Shown here: positions 10,402 through 23,400 of the stretch, in pieces
How the letters are laid out: every line of letters begins with the position of its first letter
Numbering within the stretch: the stretch's first letter is position 1
Assembly (NCBI GenBank): GCA_946800325.1
Contig: OX326960.1
Location: 37,973,629-38,037,628 of the forward strand
Source: Luzula sylvatica
Lineage: Eukaryota > Streptophyta > Magnoliopsida > Poales > Juncaceae
DNA length: 64,000 nt
Direction: 5' to 3'
Translations under genes and position numbers: made by a program
The notes under the pieces: model-generated
Seen by the model: only the letters and a program-made list of their open reading frames with translations
Told to the model about the DNA's origin: nothing
Database searches by the model: none

Positions 10402-11769
10402 ATGGCTTGGACCGTCTCCGTGCCAACCTCGCCGTGTTCGGGGATGCCGCCGTTTTCATCAGTGCCGTCGTCGCCGTCGAGGATGACGTTTGCTCCGCAG
10501 GAGAGTTCGCCGTTGACACAGACATTTCGTCCGTGCATAAAGGTGTCTAGTCCTGCTCGTTCGCTAGGGTTAGGTTTGGATGAGGCATCACCTATGATTC
10601 CGAAGAGGAAGATGAATTTGTGCATCAAAATCCCGAAGGCAACTGATCAAAGTTTGGCAGCGTTAGAGAAAGCGTTGAACTCTGATGGACGGAAAGAGGT
10701 GGCAGAAGAAGGAGAAGGGTTTGCGGTTTGTTCTAAGAGAGGGAGGAAGAAGGTTCACTCGGAAGATAGGTATGATGCCGTGCCAGATGCAGCTAGAGAT
10801 ACTAAAACGGTATGCGATATTTCTCTGTTTCGATGATAATTCAATCTTACTAGTGAATTTCAATCTGAAATTTGTTAATTGAGTATCATTAGGATGAGTG
10901 ATTGAAGTTTCTTTATTAAATTGATTCAATTCTCAATTATTTCTATTTTCTCTTTATTTTCAGGCACTATTTGCGATATTTGACGGACACAGCGGCAAAG
11001 AAGCATCTGAATTCTGTTCCAAAAACATGGCCAATTTTATACTGAACGAATTAGAGAAAACCAAATACATTGAAGGCACTAAAGAAATAGAAGAGGCAGT
11101 CAAAATTGGTTATTTAAAAACTGATCAAGCTTTCTTGAACGAATTCAAGGAAGAACACTCAGGAGGGGCGTGCTGCCTAACTGCAATACTTCACAATGGC
11201 GATCTTGTAATTTCCAATGCAGGAGATTGCAGAGCCGTTTTATCTACTAGCGGCGTAGCTGAGGCCGTCACATCTGACCATCGACTCTCTAGAATGGATG
11301 AGAGAGAAAGAGTCGAGAAACTCGTAAGTTCACTTAAAAACCGAACTCTTTCATCTTTCATCAGATTGTTATAATTTCACTTCAATTGCTCATATTCGTA
11401 CTGAATTTTGTTTTATAGGGTGCATTTGTGGATATTAGGAAAGGAATTTATAGATTGCAAGGATCGCTGGCCGTATGCAGAGGAATTGGGGATGCACATC
11501 TGAAAAAATGGGTTACACCCGAACCCGAAACTCGAACTATAAAAATCCAACCCGAATCTGAGTTCGTGATCCTTGCGTCTGATGGTCTCTGGGATAAGGT
11601 GACCAATCAGGAGGCCGTGGATTTCGTGAGACCATTCTATACAGGGAAGAATAAGGCTTCGTTATTAACTGCGTGTGAAGAACTCGCGGATTTGTCGATA
11701 ACTCGTGGCTCACTTGACGATACTAGTGTGATTATAATTGAATTGCAGGAATTTGCAATTTATGTCTAA
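10402..11769 (+). CDS. Protein phosphatase 2C, clade B (AP2C-like)
   Basis: A PPM-family Mg/Mn-dependent Ser/Thr phosphatase, 372 aa from three exons: 10402-10809, 10964-11323 and 11419-11769, all phase 0 with GT..AG borders. Motifs seen: SEDRYD (119-124), DGHSG (143-147; usually DGHGG), GGACC (203-207), NAGDCRA (221-227), DHRLSR (241-246), GSLAVCRGIGD (271-281), ASDGLWD (309-315) and the C-terminal metal-binding DD (356-357). The first 110 residues are Ser/Pro-rich and hold KRKMNLCI (67-74), which fits the basic-x-phi-x-phi MAP-kinase docking motif of the AP2C group. Arabidopsis AP2C proteins inactivate stress MAP kinases in signalling, so a MAPK-phosphatase role is inferred. Length and intron phases are regular and no damage is seen. 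The start chosen is the first Met of the long first exon; the exact paralogue is unknown. Confidence 0.93.
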
Positions 11770-12165
11770 CCATCTAATTTGATCATTGCTTTTGAATTTC
11801 ACTGGCAAGAGGGTGTTAGGATCATCACGATGAACTGTAAAGCTTCGCGCGCATTTTCAAACAACAGCTGAAGTGCCATAAGTATTGGATCATGATTGAA
11901 ATGGGTTTTAGTATTATATGATTAAAGCAAGACTCGCAAATCAGGTGGGTCTCGGTGCTGGGGTATCGAGTGTCACGGGCTCGTTTACAGTGACAATAGC
12001 ATTATATTTAGAAAAATAGATTAGAGGCCCAACTAATTCTAGGAAGGCCTTTAATAATTAGAATAGATAAATGGGTTGATAGATCAACTGTTGTGATTAG
12101 TGAACCGTTGTATATCAATGGCTCTGAACTAAACAGTTAGAAAAGTTATAATATAAATAATTTAG
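11770..12165. other. 3' flank of the phosphatase gene and LTR relic
   Basis: Presumably includes the 3' UTR of the phosphatase. From about 12060 the sequence may belong to a decayed Copia LTR that resumes at 12807 after a MITE insertion; a TATA-like TATAATATAAATA lies near 12147. Confidence 0.4.
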
Positions 12166-12173
12166 TGTGTAAT

Positions 12174-12806
12174 TGGGTTGTTAACGAACTGAACTCGAAC
12201 GAATCAAATCATGTTCAAGTTCGGTTCGAAACTTATCGAACATTGTTCGATTCGGATCGAAATTTATCGAACATTGTTTACGAAAACTTACAAATATTCA
12301 TATTTAATTTATTTTTTATATTTTATTAATAAAAATATCAAATAAAAATATAAAAATATTAATAAAATTAAAATTAAAATTTTAACTCTTTAACGTCAAA
12401 AAATAAAATAACATTTATAATCCACAAAAAGTATAGATCTAACTAAAATAAAATCCGAACTTATAAAGAAAGAAATGAATACAAAAATATATCAAAAATA
12501 ATTATGCCACAAAAAAGAAATAAAATTATTTGGACTCATTGTTTACGTGGACCTTTAACATGAGTTTTTATTTATAATAATTAATTTAAGCATAGGCTCT
12601 AATTTATACTGATTAATATATATAATAATTGAACATTCGAACGAACAGAACAAACACATTCCCATCCGAGTTCGGTTCGTTAGGTATCGAACAATGTTCG
12701 GTTCGGTTCGATAAGAATTCGAACGGTTATTGAATGAACAATTAATAAACGAACTTGAATCAAACTCGAACAAACATCGAACTTCGAAAAAAACTGACAA
12801 TCCTAA
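12174..12806. mobile_element. hAT-like MITE, 633 bp, TSD TGTGTAAT
   Basis: Flanked by the perfect 8-bp direct repeat TGTGTAAT (12166-12173 and 12807-12814), the size made by hAT transposases. The ends TGGGTTGTTAACG and TTAGGATTGTCAG (minus strand) form weak terminal inverted repeats. Subterminal GTTCGGTTCG/CGAACCGAAC words face each other around an AT-rich core. No transposase is encoded, so it is non-autonomous. Confidence 0.75.
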
Positions 12807-12814
12807 TGTGTAAT

Positions 12815-12896
12815 CAATAAATAATTAAGTGATTAATACAATCTTATTTCCCAAAATTCTCTTATTACTTGTGTATATTTCTACATGGTATCATGA
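12815..12896 (+). mobile_element. Copia LTR end and primer-binding site relic
   Basis: The sequence ..TATTTCTACA is followed directly by TGGTATCATGAGC (12885-12897), one base off the standard Met-tRNA primer site of plant Copia elements. The LTR upstream was split by the MITE at 12174-12806. No matching 3' LTR or pol segment was seen to the right. Confidence 0.55.
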
Positions 12897-13379
12897 GCTA
12901 TAGCTAACCGCTAAACCACTACTAATTCCTCTCAATATTTCAATGAAAACTCGTATGGTATCATATCCGGTACCAAAACTTCTCTCTTGAGCCCTTATTC
13001 CCTGTCTTCGTCTCCGGAGAGGAGAGGGGACGTTGCCAGTCCCAGCTATCTCGAGAGAGGAGAGGGGTCGTCGTCAAGTTCCAGCCGTATCGAGGTGTTA
13101 GCCCTCCATTTTTATCGAAGAGAGCTCGAGAGAAAGTGTGAATCCAATGAAAAAGACAAAGGAGAATAGTTTAATTCATGGATAGGAGAGGCATGCGTTC
13201 GTGTTATATATATATATATATATATATTATTTTTGTTATGTTTTTCGTTCACGTCTTAATACATATGTTTACTGCCTCCCACTTGGATTAAGAGCTATGA
13301 TATATATTTTTCACATCTCTCTCCTCTTTAACTATAATTAACATTTCTATCAATAAATGTATGTAATCTCATGTAGCGG

Positions 13380-13975
13380 CGGATTTTGCTCGTACCAATG
13401 ATGGGGCGAAAATCTAGGGAGAGCTACCGTGAGTAATTTCAAAAGAAATGGGTGGGTGGATGGGGGAGGCGGGTCGAGTTCGGGCAAGCCTCCCCCCCCC
13501 TTCATATCCGAAGTCGAACCAATAATATCCGCAGGGAGAATCATACCCGAACTCGCGGGTAAATTTGTACCCGTGGGTATTACATGTTACCCGAAATTGA
13601 CCAACACAAAATCTAAAAAATTATTATACAAATACGTAAAATCACCAAAAATTTAAAATAAATAAAACTAGAAACATTTTCAAATACATTAAAAATCCAA
13701 ATATTATCATTATTTAAACCATAAAACATCCAATATGTTCAAATTATTCGGTATTTTCGTGTATTTTCGGGGAATTTTTCGGGTTCGGGTCAGGTATGTT
13801 TCGGGTAACGGAGCATACATGCGGGTAAAAATTTACTCCCGTACCCGACCCGAATCCATATAGGATATTTTTTCGAGTATTATCCAACCCGTGCGTATTT
13901 TTTTAGGATATTACCCGTCCCGTTCGGGTCGGGTACCCGCCGATTAGGATTTTACCGGAACCGTTAACATCCCTA
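13380..13975. mobile_element. MITE-like sequence rich in CGGGTACCCG words
   Basis: Repeated ACCCG/CGGGT words occur on both sides of an AT core, and the right end reads GTTAACATCCCTA, similar to the AGGGATG-type ends of plant hAT-like MITEs. The left end (13380-13530) is GC-rich and may be a second element. No target duplication was established. Confidence 0.4.
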
Positions 13976-14880
13976 ATGGTAGTACATAAATTACAATCAA
14001 TATTTTTATTCATAGTTATTATAATAATATAATGCAATTACAACATAAGTGCTCTATAATTGCTAATATTGGAGTAATTATATTATCATAATAAAATAAT
14101 TATATTATAATAATTATATCGATATAATTGATACAATATTATATATCTTATATAATATATAATAATTATTATAACTATAAAATAATTATATTATAATCAT
14201 TAAAGTCATATAATATAATATTATATCTATATAATTGATATTTTATTTGATATTATGATAAAAATAATATTACACGGATATAATAAAATATTATCATTTT
14301 AATGAAATATTATTTTTTAGCTTTTCAGTAACAAAATTCCAAAATTATGTAAACTACAAAAAAAAATTATATTTTTCAATATCTTATAATTTGGACATCA
14401 AAAAAAACTATGAAAATAATAATTCCAAAACCTTTTACTCCCCCACTTTATAATGAGATTCCCCTATCTTAATTCTAGATTTTTTTGGAGTATCAAGCAA
14501 GGAGTTGTTTTTAAAATTTAATAGAGAGGGTTAAATTGAGAGGGCTAAATTGGTAAATTTTCAATATATATTCAGAAAACATAGGGATAAATTTTCAATA
14601 TATATAGAGAGGGTTAAATTTTCAATATATATTCAGAAATTTTTTGGAGTATCATTTATCAAGCAGGGAGTATTAAGAATTCTCCATAATACAAACAATT
14701 GAGAGGGTTAAATTTTAATAGGGGCATTATAGTAAAAACATAGGGATATTATCTAAAATACTCAGAAAAGTCAGGGTTGTTCCATAAAATTCCCAAACAG
14801 AACGGCGTCGGGTGCTTTAGGACACCCAAATTGGTAAATTTTCAATATAATCCAGGCAAACTTCGCTTTAGTGTTCGATC
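13976..14880. other. AT-rich non-coding region
   Basis: Very AT-rich to 14450, then short local repeats of GAGAGGGTTAAATT and TTTTCAATATATATTCAGA (14520-14850). No gene. The right end is probably promoter or first-exon DNA of the next gene. Confidence 0.5.
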
Positions 14881-15301
14881 CTGACTTCGAGCTTATTCAT
14901 CCTAGGTATTTCTATCTTTCAATCCCTTTCGACTCCCAATTTCTTGAATTCGTCGTAAGTTATTTCCGAATTTGAGTACGATTCTAGCCGGAATTCAGCG
15001 TGATCGGATTAGAATTTCTCGCGATTGATTTGTTCTTTGACGATATGCAATCTGGTAACAAATTCCCTCATAATCAATAAATTTTGTAGAATTTAGATAT
15101 TTCCCCAAGATCCTCATTCTTGCGTATGATCATTTAGTCGTGAATTGCATTGTTTCCGATTACGTTTCTATATCTGCTACAATTCAATTCGTATTACATT
15201 ATTTTTTTTCATAATTCACACAATTTTGATTAGGAAAGTTTTGATTATTCGACTTTTCGCAAAATAATTTTGCGAATTCTTGTAGTTTCAGCAAATCTGG
15301 C

Positions 15302-18300
15302 ATGGTGACTGGAGAATCGGACGGACCTCCTTACCCACGATCTCCTTTTCGACAAGGAATTACAAATCACACCCAATCATCTGTAGCTCTAGTTCACTCG
15401 GTCATTTCTGAAGTCAAAACGGTCATTTCTGACCCTAAATTGGCTCGACCTGGTGAAATCAAAAAAGCCGTTAATTATATTCTTGGAAGTAATTCTGACA
15501 AGAGAGTTTCTGTTGACGATATTAAACGTACTAAAGCTAAGCTCACCGAGACTGCTTCTAAAGCCATGTAAGATCCTTTATTTCTTTTTTTACATATATG
15601 GTTATTTTAACTTATAGTTTTCACCAAGTTATTGAAATAATTAAATCTAGAGTTACTGAAATAATTCAATAAGTAACTAATTACCGAGTTTGTAGTTGGT
15701 TCTGGGATAACTGAATCACTAATCCATGATCGAGTTCCAGTTATAAATAATAACTATATTATATAACTACACAGTGCTTATTTATACTATGTTTCTATGT
15801 TCTATAAAGAGTCTCCATAATTTCCATATTTTTTCACTGATTTGTTCATTAGATATCTTTTAATTTGCTCTTCCATCTCATAGTTCTACAAGTTATGTTT
15901 CGATTTATTTTTAAATCTCTTTGTTTCTCAGATTTCTTTCTAATTTCTAATTCTTCATTATTTTCATATATCATCACTAGTTCATCACACATTGCTTAAT
16001 TTGCTCTGACATCTCATCATTCTACTAGTTATGTTTATATTTCTTAGATTTCTTTCTAGTTTCGAATTTCTTCTCATATATAAATTTGTAAAGGAGATTT
16101 ACTTACGTGATGATTATTTTTCTTTGTGACAGGGAAGTAAAAGATACAATGGACGAAGCGATGGCAAGAATGGACAAGTATTTAAACAGTCCAATTCGCA
16201 AGCGCACAGGTTCATCCATCGCTAGACCGGGTCCACAGAACCGCTCTGACGCATCTGGGACCACGAAAGCCGAGCGCACAAAGCCATCAGGATCAAACCG
16301 AAAATTCCAGGTATTTATTTCAAATTATTGGCATTTACTAAAATTGAATGGAATTAAATTTGTGTCCTTTTATGTCAGGGAGATACAAAGAATGTAGGAC
16401 CTTCTAGAATCTCTGGTTCATTGGACAGGACAAAAGACCTCTCGAAACTGACCAATGGGGGTAGCCCTAGCGAGGATAAAAGCCAGGGGTGGGAGAAACC
16501 TAATTTGAAGAAGAAGCGATCTGGTCCCTCTGGTTTGACTCGCTCAGTCGATTCAGATCGAGAGAGAAAACAAGGCAGCTTGTTTAATCGCCTCAAACCT
16601 ACCACTTCTTCCTCCAGGTATATGATTTTTCAATTTCAGTTTGGAACTTTCAGATCTGATCTATTACTCCCCTTTGGTAATTTATAGTTGATTATGATTA
16701 TGTGATTTTGTAGGTATGGGGCTTCTCTAACTGGTACCAGTTCGTCCGAGCAAGGTTCTCCACACCCAATTCCTAGGAGCAGCCTAGAAAATGGAAATAT
16801 AAGGAGAGAACGTGTTGATAAGGAAGGCGGCGTGAATCTCAAAGCAATTAACAAGTAATTCTTTCCCCTTTAATTTCCTTTTATTACAGTTATTACTCGA
16901 TGCTAATGGTGTTTTAATAATCTTGTTCAGGCTGATTGATAACGATGACGGCCCTACAACTTCTTCACTCTCAAGGGTGAATCCGATTGGTACTACTCGC
17001 GGGCCACGCTCCAATCCTAAGCCTTCTGGAAGCTTTCGGGTCCCACGAGACTCTGACGAATCAACTGGACCCTCCAGCATTCCCAAACGTGCAAAGCCTG
17101 CTCAGACTCCTTCTTCTCCAGTGAAACAGTGGGGCAGTCAAAGTCAAAGGCCTCCTAAGTCTCGCATAGCAAGAAGATCTAATCTCCCATCTATTGGCAC
17201 TCCTCCTGAAACCGGGCCCCACCTCTCAGAATCACAAACAACCAGTTTGAAGAAGAGCAGTATCTCTGAAGGGGTTAGTGAGGAACCGAGTCAGAGAGCC
17301 AAAGACACGCCTAAGCGGAAACGGTTCGTTGATATGGAGGGTGCAGGTGGGCCCGGTTCTAGTTCTCAAAAGATGGGTTCTGTTGGAAGCATTCAGAAAA
17401 AGAACAAGGCGGTAATTGCAGATGAAGAAATTGTGGGGGATGCCGCACCTGCAAAGAAGCGAGGTGGTGGGCGTGGATCCGGTCCTCCCAAACCCGCTAG
17501 ACCCGCTTCTGTTGAGAAATCTGAAGGCAATAGTCCTGTTCCCACGACCACTAAGCAAAGAAGTGCTAGATCTGGTTCTGACAGGTATTTAAATTTTTTA
17601 AAAATGAAAAAGTTCAATTTTTTTAGAGATTATTAATTGTTTGTGGAGTTTTTTTTAATGGGTTTGATTTGTTTAATAGGGGCGGAAGGCCACCAGCACA
17701 AAAGTTCTCTGAAAGAAAGGGTAAATCACGGGCAAAGGACGCGTCCAGTGGCTCCCCCTCCACTCCAGGTACTTTATTTGGTTCCTAATTACTGTTAACT
17801 CATGAGGTTAATTATGCAATTTCTGATTTTTTGCTGCATTTTTGTTTTTTTTAGGGCAAGCAGAAGATGACAAGGAAGAATTATTAGCTGCTGCAAAGGC
17901 TGCCCTTGATCCAGGTATTTATCCAAAATTATTCAAATATTTTATCTGATTTGTTAGTGTGATTCGTTTTAGAGATTTATACTTGATATTAGTTTATCTG
18001 TCTATATATTACAAGTTTCTAATGGGTCTTTTTGTTATGAAGGTTATGGGCCTAACGATGTACTTTGGAAGAAGGCAGAACCGTACTTCAGACCTGTCAC
18101 TGACGAGGACTTGTCTTTTTTACAAAATGAGGTGAGTTAGACTAAAATTTCATGGATTTGTTAGTTTAGTCCTATTATTGTTAAATCAATTATTTGGTTA
18201 TTTTTATTTAACTAGATTACTAGTGCTGATGAGCACACTATTGAAGAAGACCTTAAAAAGAAGGTGAATTTTGATTTAGGCAGTATTTTATATCTACCTC

Positions 18301-20156
18301 AGTAAAACCTCAAAATATCATTTATACCTTTCCAAAATTATGTTATCCATGAAATTGCTCCTCCACATTAAGTATCACATTTTTCTTATTATATAATTTC
18401 TGTTTCTTTTTTTCAGGGTAAAATTGAGGACGTCTCTCCTGACGTAGCTCCAAATGGACTTGGTCCAGCGCCAATCTCAAATGGAGACGAAATACTGGCA
18501 GACAGGGATCCAATCACGGACCAGCAAGGAATCATGTCAGGAGATGCCGAGTCCAAAGCCGGGTCATCAACTAACATCTCATTAAGTCAGTTGCTGATGT
18601 CGGCCATCATCGACGAAGACGAGATCGAGATGATCGAACCAAGCAACGGCCTGGATTCGAACGGATATACTGATGATCTCATGGAGGAATGGACAACTCC
18701 ATTGGAACCTTCTAGAACCATGCGGCCCCCTAACGGGATAACATTACACGAGGCCTCGACTTCCACGTCAGGGCCCTCTTCTCCTTACGAACAGATGTCA
18801 CTTGATGAGAGAATCTTGTTTGAGCTTCACCAGATTGGTGTTTACCCTGATATACCTGATACGTCTGATTCAGTGGTAAGTCTTTCTTCACTAATTATAA
18901 TTTGTAATATTGAGTTTCGAATTTTCTTATAAATCAAGTTTATGAAAAGAGTACTCAGATTTCTTTAGAATAATTATATTTTTCAGCCTAATCTTGGAAC
19001 TACAAATGAGAAGAATAATATCGAGGACGAGCTGGCTAGGTTGCAGGCCCAACTAGCCAAACATGTACAGATTTATGTTACGATTAAGTCCCTAATTTAG
19101 ATCAAATTACCTGAATTTAGTTGATTTTTAATGTGTGTTTTGTGTTTGTTCTTACTTGAAGTCTGCTGAGAAGAAAGCATTGCTAGTGAAGGTAGAAGAG
19201 GCTGCCATAACTGAAAAGGACTCACAACATAGGTATATTACTTTGTATTTTTCACAAACTATATTCAAACTATCATACTTAGTATTCTCAGTAATTACTT
19301 ACTTGGTTTCTTTCGCAATTTTTCTGCAGCGAATTCGTCAAGCGTTCTTTAGACAATCTCGTACTCAGAGCAAACGAGAAATTACAGGCAATTAGATCAT
19401 TTATATCTTATATCTGGATATTCTATATAATTAACTGGATAATGATTTTAACGGTTGTGAACTATTGTCTGGTCAAATTATAGGCGGCTAATGGAAGGCA
19501 TGGTAGCAAGGCGGCAAAGCAGAGCGCTCAGGATTTTGTGTTGCGCACTTTGGCTAGGTGTGAAGAGTTCGACAAGACAGGCAAGAGCCCTTTCGACGGT
19601 CTCGAATTCAAGGAATTATTGGAGACCTCTATTTCTAAGATGAGCGATCCTAGCGTTTATACTGATGCGGACCCCTCTCAAGGTATTTCCCTCTCTTTCT
19701 CTTGCATACTCTCTCATACAGTGCAAATCTAATAATAATTCTTTGTCAGATCAAGGGAAAGAAAAGAGGAAGAGAGAATTATCCCTGAATGAGATAAGTG
19801 GAGGAGAGTCGAGCATGAAAAGAAGGAAGACAAGCACACCCGCATCCTCCACGAAGGGTACAAACGCGAAAGCAAAGCCGAAGCCGAAGCCGAAGCAGAA
19901 GAGAGAAGGGCTGCCTCCTCTTTACCCGAAGAAGCAGAAGGGAAAGAAGAACAAACAACCAGAGGAGGGGCTAAAAGAAGAGGCAGAAAAGGAGGTCGAG
20001 GGTGGTATGGCCGACCTGCCTTTGCCCGATGCTGACCCGACGACAGGAGCACAGGGCGGGCAGCCTGATTGGCTTAATCTAGACGGAGCTCAAGAGGTTG
20101 ATTCCATTGGGCTTGATATCCCCATGGACGATCTTTTTAACCTTGATTTTTTTTAG
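15302..20156 (+). CDS. SAGA-complex subunit, SCS/ADA3-like (15 exons)
   Basis: About 1011 aa from exons 15302-15567, 16133-16310, 16379-16617, 16714-16854, 16931-17584, 17680-17768, 17855-17914, 18043-18131, 18216-18263, 18417-18875, 18987-19064, 19162-19232, 19330-19387, 19484-19682 and 19750-20156; every junction keeps frame. The intron after 19387 has a GC donor (CAG|GCAATT). Segments recall the plant SAGA subunits SCS1/SCS2: a basic N-terminal helical part (GEIKKAVNYIL, KLTETASKAM), a long Ser/Pro/Arg-rich disordered middle, ELLAAAKAALDP (about 531-542), DERILFELHQIGVYPD (718-733), an ADA3-like coiled segment (IEDELARLQAQLAKH, then EFVKRSLDNLV), KAAKQSAQDFVLRTLARC (819-836) and a Lys-rich tail. 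A role in SAGA histone acetylation in the nucleus is inferred from this likeness. A 5'-UTR intron (about 14906-15291) is possible. Family assignment is from memory; an uncharacterised homologue is the alternative. Confidence 0.85.
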
Positions 20157-20489
20157 GAGGGGGAATAAATTAATGTATAGTTAGATTATATTTTTAATTT
20201 TTAATATTGTTGTTATTGTTATTGTTATTGTTATGGTGCTCTAGGAGCAATGTTTCTGAGAAGCAAATTTTTTATTATATAGGTAATGTGTAAATTGATA
20301 GTTGTTTTATTTATAATGTTAATCTTGTTTTTTTTTTCAATATCATTGCCCCTTCAATTGTAAATATAATCAATAGTTTTTTGATATTCCTACATTCGAT
20401 CTATATTAAATATATATTTTTTATGTCATCATGTTTGTTTGTACTATATAGATCTACAGTTTTTTTTGTCAACTTATATACCTCTCTCT
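20157..20489 (+). other. 3' flank of the SAGA-subunit gene
   Basis: Holds a short (TTGTTA)n run at 20206-20232. The part 20377-20489 recurs at 29941-30225 in diverged form (TTTTTGATATTCCTACATTC, GATCTACAGTTTTT, GTCAACTT). The LINE target site AACTTATATACCTCTCTCT is 20471-20489. Confidence 0.6.
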
Positions 20490-23400
20490 AAATTCACTGG
20501 ACCCTCATGGAATCCACCATAGGTTCCTACTCACTACTCTCTAAATTCAAACACTCCAACTACATAATTCACATACTAAATGTATATGGGCCAACCACTC
20601 ACTCTCTAAAGTTAACCTTTCTTCCAGAACTACAAACAGCTATCGAGTTATGCTCTTCCCCACTAATTTGTGTAGGTGATTTCAATCTCATAAAGAACTC
20701 GACTGAAACAACGGGGGAACCACATAATCTCGATCACATGTTGGCCTTCTCAGCATTCATCGATAATAATGGCCTAGTCGAAATACATCTCCCTGATCGT
20801 AAATTCACACACTCCAATAAAAGACAGTCCCCCACCTTAGCAAAACTGGACAGAATCCTAGTCTCGGCGGATTGGCTGGTGCCATCTTTAAAATTAACAG
20901 CGATCTCACCAATGGCTCTTACCTCAGATCATCTCCCACTTGTGTTGACAGTCAAACAATCTACATATATAGCACAAACTTTTCGTTTTGAAATTTTTTG
21001 GTTCCGAGATCCGACATTTGCAGAAATAGTCTTGGTTAACTGGGGGTGTAATAACCCCCTGGCAGATGTCGATCCAATTAAAGATTATCTCAGTAGATTA
21101 ATCAGGGTTAAACATGCTCTTAGAACATGGTCCAAGAACCGCTTCTCTAACATGAACACCTTCTTAGCACGTTGCAAATTCTTTGTCCAAGAATTGGATA
21201 AACAAGAAGAATCTAGACTACTATCCACAGCAGAAACTACACTACGCATCAAATTAAAGGAAAAAGTCAATTTATTAACCATCATGCAAGAAGAAAAATG
21301 GCAGCAACGATCATCTTGTAACTGGCTTAAAAACGGGGATAATAACACCCGTTACTTTCATAAACTAGCTTCTTACAAATCTAAAATAAATACAATACAG
21401 ATGATTGAAATTGATGGCACAAAAATTTACAATACCCAATCCATCAACAAAGTTTTCACTGAGTACTACAAAAATCTCATAGGACAACAACTGGACACCT
21501 CAAATACCTACTTACAAAATATCCCTAATCTCCCGTCCTTTCCCAATGAGTTACTCTGCCTGGATACACAATTTACTGAACATGAGATCAAAACTGTGAT
21601 ATTCGGACTCAAAAAAGAAAAAGCTTGTGGTCCAGATGGCATTCCATCTGAATTCGTACAGTTGTTTTGGGATATTATGAAACCACAACTATACAACATA
21701 TTATGTGCTTTCTATAACAACATAATTTCTTTGGATAAAATTAATAAGTCAGTTATTACTTTGATCCCGAAAGGCGATACCCTTACACATCCCAAAGACT
21801 TTAGGCCAATCAGTATAATATCAGCCCCAATTAAAGTGATCACCAAGGTCCTACAACATAGATTGCAACCATTTATGCCAGCTTTGATTAGTAACTGTCA
21901 ATCGGCCTTTATCAAGGACCGTTCTATCCTTGAAACTTTCTTGGTTACCCGCGAAATTCTTTCCACATATCATCGTAGGAAAATTCCGGTGGTTATGATT
22001 AAAATAGATTTCAAAAAAGCGTTTGACTCAATCTCTTGGGATTTTCTACTATGAAATCTAAAGGAAAGAGGTTTTCCTGACAAATGGTTAGTATGGATCA
22101 AAGAATTACTAACATCCTCCCGCTCCTCGGTGATTACCAACAGATTAAGAGGACAATACTTCCAACATCGACGAGGCCTGAGACAAGGAGACCATTTGTC
22201 GCCCCTCCTCTTTAATATTGCAGCTGATGTTCTCCATACTTTTCTACTCAGCATTAATGGTCTCCTCACTACACCAATCTTTCTGGCTCCCCAAGTATTA
22301 CAATATGCAGACGACACTTTATTTTTTGTCGAAGCCTTCCCACAAAATCTTAAGATCATTATGCACACTATTAAAGTCTTTTCCACTATTTCAGGCCTTG
22401 AGATTAACTGGGCTAAATCATGTTTCGTCCCACTCTCAATACCAGAAACATCCCACCAAGCGATCGCTACGATCCTGGGATGCCACTTTCTTACAAGAAG
22501 CCTAATAAAATCGCCTTCCAACCACTCTTAGAAAAAATACACAAAAAAACTGAATTCCTGGAATGGAAGCATGCTATCATTAGGAGGAAGGAAAACTCTA
22601 ATTAACTCCGTTCTAAACACTTTGCCTAGTTATTATATGCAAGTTTTTCTCCTCCCAACATGGCTCCACAAAAAATTGATTAAGATTATATGGTCCTTCT
22701 TTTGGGGAGGCACTGACTCAACTCCAAATGGAAAATGCCTAGCCAACTGGCGACAAATCTGTCTACCAAAAAAAAATGGCGAACTTGGCATACTTGATCT
22801 AGTTGCCCAAAACAAATCCCTGCTAATCAAATGGCTTTTTAAATTAGATCTTGAATCCAACTCGATTTGGACGCAACACATACACGAAATTTATGCTGTC
22901 CAATCATCGGGGGAAATCCCCCAAATTAGGTCTAGTTACACCTCAAACTTCCTCAAAGACCTAGCCAAATTACTACCAATCCACAACATACTCCACGTGG
23001 AGACCACGTTAACACCCGAAAGAACACCCAAATTCTCTACAAAAAATTGCTACAAACTAATCACCGAATCGGGACAAATAGTAGAATGGACGACTCAAAT
23101 CCTATCACTTCACATCCCCACTAAAATACAAATTTTCTTATGGTTGGTCGGTCACAATAGGATCCTAACACAGGAGAACCTACCCAAACGTGGCTGGTCG
23201 CATCAGAACAACTGCGTTCTATGTAACGAAACTTTGGAAAATGTATCACATCTTTTCGTCACCTGCCCATATACGACAGAATGTTATCGCCTCCTCCAAC
23301 TCCCGAGTAATATCGAATCTTCGGTTCTACGCTTATGGGGATTTCTGCACAAGCTTCCTACAAAACCGTCAAGTACTCCAACAACTACGATTTGGGCTGC

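Noticed and set aside
10254..10628. 124-codon minus-strand frame over the phosphatase first exon
   Set aside because: Shadow of the plus-strand coding exon; no family motif.
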